From positions 1-10,979 of the forward strand of contig CASEPJ010000199.1 of assembly GCA_949289715.1 (NCBI GenBank): a stretch of DNA of 10,979 nt, in the 5' to 3' direction. Below, piece by piece: positions 1 through 5,126 of the stretch. Both the position numbers and the translations under genes were made by a program. How positions within the stretch are numbered: the first letter of the stretch is position 1; every line of letters begins with the position of its first letter. Source of the stretch: an uncultured Clostridia bacterium (lineage in GTDB: Bacteria; Bacillota; Clostridia; Christensenellales; CASEPJ01). The notes under the pieces are model-generated. The model made no database searches. It had not been told where the DNA came from and worked only from the letters and a program-made list of their open reading frames with translations.

Positions 1-167
1 AATTAAAATTAATTTCATAAAAAACAAAATATTTTAAATATTTTGAAAAATTTTACTTTTTCATTTATTTAATGTTAATCTGCCCGGTAAGCTGAAAGTC
101 GAAATTAAAATTTAATTAAAATTTATTTTATCATATGACTAAGTAATAATTTATAAAAATATGCCTT
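1..167. other. AT-rich stretch without a gene
   Basis: I see no coding region here on either strand: stops are frequent in all frames. The only GC-richer island is around 79-99; read on the minus strand it gives a run of about 15 sense codons ending at a TAA, too short to call. Nothing else is recognisable. Confidence 0.5.
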
Positions 168-200
168 AAAAAAATAAAAAAGCCATATGTTAACATATGG
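168..200 (-). terminator. Intrinsic terminator of the minus-strand gene
   Basis: Positions 183-200 are a perfect 18-bp palindrome (CCATATGTTAACATATGG). Read on the minus strand it is a 7-bp stem with a TTAA loop, followed after one C by T6-A-T7 (181 down to 168), the layout of a rho-independent terminator. It lies about 90 nt past the stop codon at 291. On the plus strand the hairpin has no immediate T-run, so the minus direction is favoured. Confidence 0.75.
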
Positions 201-290
201 TCATATATTTATTTTTTCCATTTAAATAACTTATTTTATTTTTTTAACTTATTATTTAAAAAAATCGCTTAAAATTACAAGAATAATCTT

Positions 291-752
291 TTAATTTTTT
301 GAATTTTCTATATAATTTTGCAATATGTCTGCCGCAATTTTACAGTATGTAGAACACGGTCTTCTCAAATAATATTGAGGCGTGCGCTCCTCCGGAACAT
401 AGGAAGAGTTTTCTCCTTTTTTCAACGAAAGAAGTTCTCTACAGACGATAGAGCCGTTTTCCTCTTTAAATTGAGCTGCCAAATTTTGTATCAAAGAATA
501 ATGAGCTGCTTTTTTGTCTTTATCTAATTCGTCGGTACCGAAAATTAGTCCTGCAGCAATAGCTATGGCGCTGACCGTACCGCAAACTTCTCTCATTCTT
601 CCAATTCCGCCGCCAAAAGAATAACCTGTTTTTAAAAGTGTTTGTTTATCTAAACCTATTTCGTCGGCAAAGGCAAGCAAAACCGCCTGACAGCAATTAT
701 AGCCCTGTTTAAAATAATTTTCGGCAAGTTCGCCTTTTTTTGTTTCTTTCAT
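291..752 (-). CDS. C_GCAxxG_C_C family Cys-rich (putative redox) protein
   Basis: A 153-residue cytosolic protein with no signal peptide or membrane helix. The early Cys20-Cys21 pair (GYNCCQAVL), a glycine-rich GGGIGR stretch followed by EVCGT with Cys57, Cys104, and a late C-x3-C pair (Cys133, Cys137) match the small family annotated as C_GCAxxG_C_C proteins. These are thought to be redox-active or metal-binding, but no reaction is established. The CGA-x-x-G core is degenerate here (CGTVSA). The start has an AAGGT-like site about 10 nt upstream. The gene is transcribed away from ogt, from a good promoter match at 789-817. Family membership is fairly sure; function is not known. Confidence 0.8.
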   Translation of the reverse strand: MKETKKGELAENYFKQGYNCCQAVLLAFADEIGLDKQTLLKTGYSFGGGIGRMREVCGTVSAIAIAAGLIFGTDELDKDKKAAHYSLIQNLAAQFKEENGSIVCRELLSLKKGENSSYVPEERTPQYYLRRPCSTYCKIAADILQNYIENSKN

Positions 753-788
753 AAATTAAATACCTTAAATTTTTTGTAATATGTAAAT

Positions 789-817
789 ATTTTATAACTT
801 TATTAAGAATTTGTCAA
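789..817 (-). promoter_or_regulatory. Promoter for the minus-strand Cys-rich gene
   Basis: On the minus strand a perfect TTGACA (817-812) is followed by 17 nt and TAAAAT (794-789), a 5/6 match to TATAAT. It lies about 40 nt upstream of the start codon at 752. Spacing and hexamers fit a sigma-70/SigA promoter. Confidence 0.65.
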
Positions 818-856
818 TTATGCTGGCTTTTTTGTAACACCTTCAGTTAAAAATTA

Positions 857-885
857 TTGACATTAATTACCTTATATGATTTAAT
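857..885 (+). promoter_or_regulatory. Promoter match facing ogt
   Basis: TTGACA (857-862), 17-nt spacer, TTTAAT (880-885), with a TGN extended -10 at 877-879. It would start RNA near 892, leaving a 5' leader of roughly 220 nt before the ogt ATG at 1116. The leader is long for such a gene, so a closer, weaker promoter is possible. Confidence 0.5.
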
Positions 886-1115
886 ATTTATAAATATTGT
901 AATAATATTTTGTAATGGTAGTTTTTTTGGCATTCTGTAATATAAATATTGCAGTAAAAAACGACAATTAATTAATAATCTTAGGCTTAAAATTTTTAAT
1001 GTAAATCATATATAAAAATTTATATATTCAATTATTAATTATTTGCATTTTATATTAAATAAAATTATAATTATTTAATTTGAATGTTAAAATTAAGAAT
1101 TTTTAAGGTATATTT

Positions 1116-1577
1116 ATGTTTTATTATTTTTACGATTTCGATATATGCAAAATGACATTGGCGGAAAGGGAAGGTAAGCTAATTAAAGCAAAATTCAATA
1201 AAAGCGAAGAAGGTGAAATGAAAGAAACTCCTTTATTGAAAAATGCAGCGCTTCAGCTAAAAGAGTATTTTAACGGAAAAAGAAAATCGTTCGATTTACC
1301 TATTTTGCTTCAAGGTACTCTGTTTCGATTAAAAGTTTATGAGGAATTATTAAAAATTCCTTACGGTAAAACTCTTTCCTATAAACAAATTGCAAAAAAT
1401 TTAAATAAAGAAAATGCAGCCAGAGCCGTTGGCGGTGCGGTGCATAATAATCCTATTGCTATAATTGTTCCCTGTCATAGAGTAATAGGTTCCGATAATT
1501 CGCTGACGGGATTTGCCGGCGGTTTAAATTTAAAGCGTAAATTACTTGAAATTGAAGAAATTTACATAAAAAATTGA
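1116..1577 (+). CDS. ogt: Methylated-DNA--protein-cysteine methyltransferase (Ogt/MGMT)
   Basis: A suicide repair enzyme that moves the alkyl group from O6-alkylguanine (and O4-alkylthymine) in DNA to its own cysteine. The active-site motif PCHRVIGS places the acceptor at Cys120. Upstream, LSY (Tyr89) and AARAVGGA carry the Tyr and arginine finger (Arg103) that flip out the damaged base, and NNP (111-113) is the usual Asn turn. GGLNLKRKLLEIE near the C-terminus is also typical of the family. At 153 residues it is the short Ogt form without an Ada domain. The start is supported by AAGGT about 8 nt upstream. It is followed 126 nt later by the rpsF operon, which has its own promoter, so it is probably monocistronic. 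Confidence 0.95.
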   Translation: MFYYFYDFDICKMTLAEREGKLIKAKFNKSEEGEMKETPLLKNAALQLKEYFNGKRKSFDLPILLQGTLFRLKVYEELLKIPYGKTLSYKQIAKNLNKENAARAVGGAVHNNPIAIIVPCHRVIGSDNSLTGFAGGLNLKRKLLEIEEIYIKN

Positions 1578-1595
1578 GTTTATATTGAAAAACAG

Positions 1596-1624
1596 TTGCC
1601 TTTTTGAACGTATAGTGATATAAT
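1596..1624 (+). promoter_or_regulatory. Strong promoter of the rpsF-ssb-rpsR operon
   Basis: TTGCCT (1596-1601), exactly 17 nt, then TATAAT (1619-1624), preceded by TG at 1616-1617 to give an extended TGaTATAAT. The expected start site is near 1631, giving a leader of about 73 nt that contains the hairpin described next. Confidence 0.8.
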
Positions 1625-1630
1625 CTTTAA

Positions 1631-1698
1631 GCGATTTCAAAAATGAGGAATCGTCCTTGTCTTAACAAAGGTTAAGACCGATTAGTCCATAAGGAGGT
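1631..1698 (+). promoter_or_regulatory. Probable S6:S18 ribosomal-protein leader
   Basis: The 5' UTR folds into a hairpin: AATCG/CGATT (1649-1653 with 1679-1683), a 5' bulge TCCTT (1654-1658), then an 8-bp stem GTCTTAAC/GTTAAGAC (1659-1666 with 1671-1678) closed by AAAG. A CCG triplet (1678-1680) sits at the helix junction on the 3' side. Known rpsF leaders bind the S6:S18 dimer through a bulged hairpin with a conserved CCG, and location and shape agree. In my fold the CCG is paired, so the register may differ. The TCCTT bulge is also complementary to AAGGA (1691-1695) of the rpsF ribosome binding site, a possible translation switch. Confidence 0.6.
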
Positions 1699-1703
1699 AT
1701 AAT

Positions 1704-1985
1704 ATGAACAAATACGAAGTTCTCTACATTTTAGAGGCTGCGCTTGCCGATGAAGAAAAGGAAGCATTGATTTCCAAATTTTCCGAAATGGTAACGGCTG
1801 CCGGCGGAGAAGTTGAAAACGTTGACAAATGGGGTATTAAAAAATATGCTTATCCAATTAATTTCAAAAACGAAGGATATTACGTTTTAATGAACTTTAC
1901 CGCAAATTCGGAATTTCCGAAAGAACTCGACCGTGTTATGAGAATAACGGACGGTGTGGTTCGTAATATGGTTGTTAAGAAATAA
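1704..1985 (+). CDS. rpsF: 30S ribosomal protein S6
   Basis: Primary 16S rRNA-associated protein that pairs with S18 on the platform of the small subunit. The 93-residue product has the usual length and the S6 signature: MNKYEVLYIL at the start, GGEVENVDKWGIKKYAYPI in the middle, and a C-terminal strand LDRVMRITDGVVRNMVVKK. The start has a near-perfect AAGGAGGT site (1691-1698). It is the first gene of the rpsF-ssb-rpsR operon; ssb follows after 13 nt. Autoregulation through the leader hairpin at 1649-1683 is likely. Confidence 0.98.
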   Translation: MNKYEVLYILEAALADEEKEALISKFSEMVTAAGGEVENVDKWGIKKYAYPINFKNEGYYVLMNFTANSEFPKELDRVMRITDGVVRNMVVKK

Positions 1986-1998
1986 CGGAGGAATCTTT

Positions 1999-2397
1999 AT
2001 GAATAAGGTAATACTTATAGGTAACCTGACAAGAGATCCAGAAGTTACGCAAACTTCTTCGGGAATATCGGTTTGCAGATTGTCGATTGCCGTAAACCGC
2101 CGTTTTGCAAGTGCCGACGGAACAAGAGATGTTGATTTTTTCAATATCACATGTTGGAGAGGCTTGGCAGATAATTGCGGAAAATATTTGAAAAAAGGTA
2201 AAAAAATAGGGGTTACCGGTTCGTTGCAGACTCGTTCTTACGAGGCGCAGGACGGTACAAAAAGACAGTCAATTGAAATTCAAGCCGATGATATAGAATT
2301 TCTTTCTCCGTTAAATTCCAATTCAAGTGACGATTTTTCGGAGAGTAAACCTTCAAACGAATATAAACCGATTGAAGACGAAGATTTACCCTTTTAA
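1999..2397 (+). CDS. ssb: Single-stranded DNA-binding protein
   Basis: Homotetrameric OB-fold protein that coats single-stranded DNA in replication, repair and recombination. I set the start at 1999, not at an upstream in-frame ATG (1954) inside rpsF, because GGAGG at 1987-1991 is well spaced from it and the protein then begins MNKVILIGNLTRDPEV, the standard SSB N-terminus. The 132-residue product has the OB fold at about 1-105 (VDFFNITCWRGLAD, IGVTGSLQTRSYE), a short acidic linker, and the tip DEDLPF that recruits partner proteins. The linker is short for an SSB. It lies between rpsF and rpsR in the classical order. Confidence 0.97.
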   Translation: MNKVILIGNLTRDPEVTQTSSGISVCRLSIAVNRRFASADGTRDVDFFNITCWRGLADNCGKYLKKGKKIGVTGSLQTRSYEAQDGTKRQSIEIQADDIEFLSPLNSNSSDDFSESKPSNEYKPIEDEDLPF

Positions 2398-2412
2398 TTT
2401 TAGGAGATTATT

Positions 2413-2691
2413 ATGGAAGATAAAAAAGTTAAAGCGCAGGCTGCTGCCGGCGATGATAAAGGTTTTAAAAAATTTAAAAGACAAACAAAAAAGAAAGTTT
2501 GTCAGTTCTGTGTAGAAAAAGCCACGGAAATCGATTATAAAGATGTTGCCAAATTAAAAAAATACATTACCGAAAAGGGAAAAATTCTTCCCCGTCGTAC
2601 ATTCGGAGTTTGTGCAATTCATCAGAGACAACTTACGGTTGCCATCAAAAGAGCAAGAGTTATGGCGCTTTTGCCTTTTAAAGCAGATTAG
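2413..2691 (+). CDS. rpsR: 30S ribosomal protein S18, zinc-binding (C+) type
   Basis: Small-subunit protein that forms a heterodimer with S6. The 92-residue product has a lysine-rich N-terminal tail and then the S18 core, ILPRRTFGVCAIHQRQL followed by AIKRARVMALLP. Cys30-x2-Cys33 and Cys67-x2-His70 form the zinc site of the C+ S18 type, which suggests that a zinc-free (C-) paralogue may exist elsewhere in the genome. The motif usually written RRITG is RRTFG here. AGGAG at 2402-2406 supports the start. It is the last gene of the operon; only about 30 nt separate it from the FMN riboswitch. Confidence 0.97.
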   Translation: MEDKKVKAQAAAGDDKGFKKFKRQTKKKVCQFCVEKATEIDYKDVAKLKKYITEKGKILPRRTFGVCAIHQRQLTVAIKRARVMALLPFKAD

Positions 2692-2705
2692 TAATCGATT
2701 ATAAA
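2677..2705 (+). promoter_or_regulatory. Possible promoter for the FMN riboswitch transcript
   Basis: TTTAAA (2677-2682, 4/6 to TTGACA), 17 nt, then TATAAA (2700-2705, 5/6) overlaps the end of rpsR. It would start RNA near 2712, just ahead of the aptamer. The match is modest in AT-rich DNA, so read-through from the rpsF operon is an alternative source of the leader RNA. Confidence 0.35.
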
Positions 2706-2720
2706 AAATTAATTAAAAAA

Positions 2721-2826
2721 TACTTCAGGGGCGGGTGAAATTCCCCATTGGCGGTAAAGTCCGCAAGCATTTGCACGAATAGGTGAAATTCCTGTACCAA
2801 CGGTTACAATCCGGATGGAAGAAGTA
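2721..2826 (+). promoter_or_regulatory. FMN riboswitch (RFN element)
   Basis: The conserved RFN blocks occur in order: AGGGGCGGGTGAAATTCCCC (2727-2746), GGCGGTAAAGTCCGC, AGGTGAAATTCCT, then ACGGTTACAATCCGGATGG. The P1 helix closes with TACTTC (2721-2726) and GAAGTA (2821-2826). FMN binding in this family represses riboflavin synthesis or transport genes. The gene downstream begins with a RibU domain, as expected, but the same frame continues into TsaE. CAGGGG at 2726-2731 could instead pair with CCCCTG at 2845-2850 of the first terminator, giving an antiterminator when FMN is absent. Confidence 0.96.
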
Positions 2827-2843
2827 GTAATATTGTTTTATTG

Positions 2844-2870
2844 CCCCCTGCTTTGTCAGGGGGTTTTAAA
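2844..2870 (+). terminator. Riboswitch terminator hairpin 1
   Basis: CCCCCTG (2844-2850), loop CTTTGT, CAGGGGG (2857-2863), then TTTTAAA. The stem is 7 bp and GC-rich but the T-run is short. Its 5' arm is complementary to the aptamer strand at 2726-2731, so this is the probable expression platform of the FMN riboswitch. Confidence 0.7.
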
Positions 2871-2876
2871 ATACCG

Positions 2877-2920
2877 TTCCGCTATGCCCTTGAAAGTGCA
2901 TGGCGGAATTTTGTTGTTAG
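2877..2920 (+). terminator. Second terminator hairpin behind the riboswitch
   Basis: TTCCGCTATGC (2877-2887) pairs with GCATGGCGGAA (2898-2908) over 11 bp with one G-U pair and a 10-nt loop, followed by TTTTGTTGTT. This is a better intrinsic terminator than the first hairpin and does not visibly overlap the aptamer, so it could act whatever the FMN level, for example to end rpsF-operon read-through. Confidence 0.7.
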
Positions 2921-3058
2921 GGTATTGATATTATGAATTTTTTATTAGATTTTCGGCTTTTAACAGTCTGATAAAAAATTGGCTAAAAATCTTTATATAC
3001 GATTTGGCATATCAAATGTATTAATTCTGTTAATAACTTTTTTAGAGAGGAAAAAAAT
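2921..3058 (+). other. Remaining leader of the ribU-tsaE mRNA
   Basis: AT-rich leader between the terminators and the ATG at 3059. It has a weak stem (2947-2953 with 2986-2992) and a 12-codon mini-frame at 2933-2971 whose GGG-containing site is poorly spaced. I see no convincing promoter. AGAGAGG at 3044-3050 is the ribosome binding site of the next gene. Confidence 0.4.
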
Positions 3059-4093
3059 ATGAATAAAAAAGCAAGTAAAAGTTTGAAACAATTATGCGGA
3101 TGCGCTATGCTTTCCGCTTTGGCGGTTATTGTTATAGCAATTTGTCATTTCCCCATTATTCCATCCCTGTCTTTTTTGGAATATGACCCGGGCGATATAT
3201 TTATATTTTTAATAGGTTTTATGTTCGGCCCCGTTCAGGGATTAATTTCCACAATAGTGGTTTCGTTGATACAGGGCTTTCTTTTCGGCGGAAACGGAAT
3301 AATAGGCGCAATTATGCATATAATTCCCACAGGCTCTTTTGTTTTGGTATCTTCTTTAATATATAAAAAATGGCATACTTTAAAGGGTGCTTTAATAGCT
3401 TTGTTGTCCGCCCTTGTGGTTTGGGTTTTGGTAATGATTCCCGTAAATATTTTAATCACTCCCGGATTTATGGGTGTTGACAGGTCTTTGGTTGTGGAAA
3501 TGTTACCTTTAATTTTATTGTTCAATTTTATAAAAGCCGGAATAAATTCCATTGTTACTTTCCTTCTTTATAAAAGAGCAAGATGGATTTTTATGAAAAT
3601 TTTTAATGAAACAGCAGAAAGCAACAATAAAAAAATTGATTCCCAAAGAGATTTGGGTTATAATAAAATAACAAATACTTTTATTTCGAATTCAGAAGAG
3701 GAAACTTTCAACTTTGCCGAAAAATTTGCGGCCAATCTTAACGCAGGGGACGTAATAACTTTAAGCGGAGATTTAGGTGCCGGAAAAACCGTTTTTGCAA
3801 AAGGCGTGGCAAAAGGTTTGGGTATTTCTCAACAGGTAGTCAGTCCCACATTTACATTAGCAAACGTATATGAGGAAGGAAGATTGAAATTAAATCATTT
3901 CGACATGTACCGACTCGAAAGCGAAGAAGAGGCAGTCGCCGCAGGACTTGAAGAAATGATTAATTCCGATGCGGTAAGCATTATAGAATGGCCGGAACGT
4001 ACCAAGGAACTGATTCCGGAAAAAAACATAGAAGTTTTTATAAAATATTTAGACGAAAATAAAAGAGAAATAACTATAAAGGATAAAAGATGA
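3059..4093 (+). CDS. RibU riboflavin ECF transporter subunit fused to TsaE ATPase
   Basis: One 344-codon frame encodes two proteins that are normally separate. Residues about 1-180 are a RibU-type S component: six hydrophobic segments, FPIIP (31-35), EYDPGDI (41-47) and FGPVQGL (56-62), the riboflavin-binding subunit that works with EcfT/EcfA (not in this window). Residues about 204-344 are TsaE, which supports the TsaBD complex in making t6A37 of tRNA: Walker A GDLGAGKT (237-244), SPTF (262-265), HFDMYRL (280-286), IEWPER (309-314). Residues 181-203 are a polar linker. AGAGAGG upstream supports the start. No stop or frameshift separates the domains, and no in-frame ATG, GTG or TTG lies between the linker and the Walker A motif except TTG at 3653. 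S components have cytosolic termini, so TsaE would face the cytosol. A sequencing error removing a stop is the main alternative. Confidence 0.9.
   Translation: MNKKASKSLKQLCGCAMLSALAVIVIAICHFPIIPSLSFLEYDPGDIFIFLIGFMFGPVQGLISTIVVSLIQGFLFGGNGIIGAIMHIIPTGSFVLVSSLIYKKWHTLKGALIALLSALVVWVLVMIPVNILITPGFMGVDRSLVVEMLPLILLFNFIKAGINSIVTFLLYKRARWIFMKIFNETAESNNKKIDSQRDLGYNKITNTFISNSEEETFNFAEKFAANLNAGDVITLSGDLGAGKTVFAKGVAKGLGISQQVVSPTFTLANVYEEGRLKLNHFDMYRLESEEEAVAAGLEEMINSDAVSIIEWPERTKELIPEKNIEVFIKYLDENKREITIKDKR
3636..3664 (+). promoter_or_regulatory. Internal promoter match in the ribU-tsaE linker
   Basis: TTGATT (3636-3641), exactly 17 nt, then a perfect TATAAT (3659-3664), all inside coding sequence for the inter-domain linker. 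The spacer is itself a hairpin, CCCAAA-GAGA-TTTGGG (3642-3657), with a GNRA-type loop. RNA from here could feed tsaB and rimI independently of the riboswitch. Full-length TsaE would lack a standard start codon on it. Confidence 0.5.
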
Positions 4094-4692
4094 ACATTCT
4101 TGCAGTTGACACTACGGGGGACAATTTAAACATTCTCCTTTTGAAAGGCGAAAAAGCCTATTCCCATTGTATGAAAAATGCAGCAAAACAACATTCCGTA
4201 TATATTTACGATGCCATAAATACCGCAATTGTAAATGGAGGAATTTCATTAAACGATATCGATGTTTTTGCCTGTGTTACCGGCCCCGGTTCTTTTACGG
4301 GGATAAGAATAGGTATATGTGCAATTAAAGCGCTTTGTTTTGCTTTGAATAAAAAATGCGCCCCTTTAACGTCCTTTGATATTGCCGCATATTATAAAGA
4401 AAAGGGAATTATCGTTCCCGTTGTTTCCGCAGGCAAAGGTAACTGTTATTTGGGCGTTTTCGATAAAGGAGAAGAATTGCTTAATCCCCGATTTGCAGCT
4501 TTTAGCGAAGCCGAAGAAATTGCCGATAAATATAACGCTCTCTTGTTTACATACGATGAAAACGAAGAGTGCTATTTTAAAGCATTTGAAAAAGCCGTAT
4601 TAAAATCGGTAAAAAAGCCTATCGATTCGGTTCAGCTAACGCCTTTTTATTTAAGATTATCGCAAGCGGAGAGGGAGGCCGAATGCAAATAA
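4090..4692 (+). CDS. tsaB: TsaB, t6A synthesis complex subunit
   Basis: Non-catalytic ASKHA-fold partner that binds TsaD and, with TsaE, completes threonylcarbamoylation of A37 in ANN-decoding tRNAs. The 200-residue product starts MNILAVDTTG, has the hallmark GPGSFTGIRIG at 65-75, and ends with the family-typical PFYLRLSQAERE (185-196). It is slightly short for a TsaB (usually about 210-240), and the mid-protein segment VSAGKGNCYLGVFD replaces the more usual DARR-type motif. The start overlaps the stop of the upstream gene (ATGA, 4090-4093), so translational coupling to the RibU::TsaE fusion is likely. Confidence 0.95.
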   Translation: MNILAVDTTGDNLNILLLKGEKAYSHCMKNAAKQHSVYIYDAINTAIVNGGISLNDIDVFACVTGPGSFTGIRIGICAIKALCFALNKKCAPLTSFDIAAYYKEKGIIVPVVSAGKGNCYLGVFDKGEELLNPRFAAFSEAEEIADKYNALLFTYDENEECYFKAFEKAVLKSVKKPIDSVQLTPFYLRLSQAEREAECK

Positions 4693-5126
4693 TCGATTAT
4701 AAAAGTAAATATTTAGAAGATTTGTGTTTTCTCGAGAAAACTTGTTTTTGCGATTATTGGAAACACGATATGATTTTTGAAGAAACCGAAAGTCCTTTTA
4801 ATGTTATAAAATTGGCGTTGGATGATTCAAAAGAAGTCATAGGATATATTATTGTCAAAAGAGTTTTCGAAGAGGCGGAAATATTAAGATTATGCGTTCT
4901 ACCACAAAACAGACGAGAAGGAATTGCAGAAAAATTGTTGAAAAGCGCAATTAATGAATGTTTAAAAAAAGACGTAGTGCGTTTTTTTCTCGAAGTGAGA
5001 ATATCCAACATTGCTGCATCTTCTCTTTATAAAAAAGCGGGTTTTCAGCTGTTGGATATAAGAAAAAAATATTATTCAAACAATGAAGATGCTGCAGTTT
5101 ATTTTTTAGATGCAAAAACCGTTTAA
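4683..5126 (+). CDS. rimI: RimI-type ribosomal protein S18 alanine N-acetyltransferase
   Basis: GNAT acetyltransferase of the family that acetylates the N-terminus of S18. The 147-residue product has the acetyl-CoA loop RREGIA (77-82; the usual second Gly is Ala), LEVR with Glu104, SN (108-109), and SLYKKAGF with Tyr116, matching the catalytic Glu/Tyr pair described for RimI. The end RKKYYSNNEDAAVYFL is typical. The start overlaps tsaB by 10 nt and has GAGGGAGG at 4671-4678. The tsaE-tsaB-rimI order is standard in Bacillota and is usually continued by tsaD, which is missing here. Its proposed substrate S18 is encoded 2 kb upstream. N-acetylation of S18 by this copy is inferred from family. 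Confidence 0.92.
   Translation: MQIIDYKSKYLEDLCFLEKTCFCDYWKHDMIFEETESPFNVIKLALDDSKEVIGYIIVKRVFEEAEILRLCVLPQNRREGIAEKLLKSAINECLKKDVVRFFLEVRISNIAASSLYKKAGFQLLDIRKKYYSNNEDAAVYFLDAKTV

Larger units (their letters stand above)
774..941 (+). repeat. Cluster of TTGTAAT-like heptamers
   Basis: TTGTAAT occurs at 774-780, 897-903 and 910-916, with near copies TTGTAAC at 832-838 and CTGTAAT at 935-941. The cluster surrounds both divergent promoter matches. It may be a regulator binding array, or a by-product of the AT-rich composition. Confidence 0.35.
753..1115. other. Divergent intergenic region, 363 bp
   Basis: This very AT-rich region separates the minus-strand Cys-rich gene from ogt. It carries a promoter match for each direction (see separate entries), several TTGTAAT/TGTAAT repeats between 774 and 941, an imperfect palindrome at 936-953 (TGTAATAT-AA-ATATTGCA), and an AT-only inverted repeat at 1009-1026. 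I see no open frame of coding quality. Confidence 0.6.

Noticed and set aside
1009..1026. AT-only inverted repeat TATATAAA-AA-TTTATATA
   Set aside because: Expected by chance in DNA of this composition, with no T-run or promoter geometry to give it a role.
1954..1998. Upstream in-frame ATG extending ssb by 15 residues
   Set aside because: It lies inside rpsF, lacks a ribosome site, and adds residues not found in SSB; GGAGG and the MNKVILIGNL start point to 1999.
2933..2971. 12-codon leader peptide frame before ribU
   Set aside because: The ribosome site is weak and badly spaced and there is no run of regulatory codons; the riboswitch already explains control.
3004..3034. Promoter TTGGCA...GTTAAT just before ribU
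   Set aside because: The spacer would be 19 nt and the -10 box matches poorly.
3653..3655. TTG in the linker as a separate tsaE start
   Set aside because: AAAGAG upstream is only about 3 nt away and the codon lies inside the hairpin and promoter spacer; translation from 3059 is the simpler reading.
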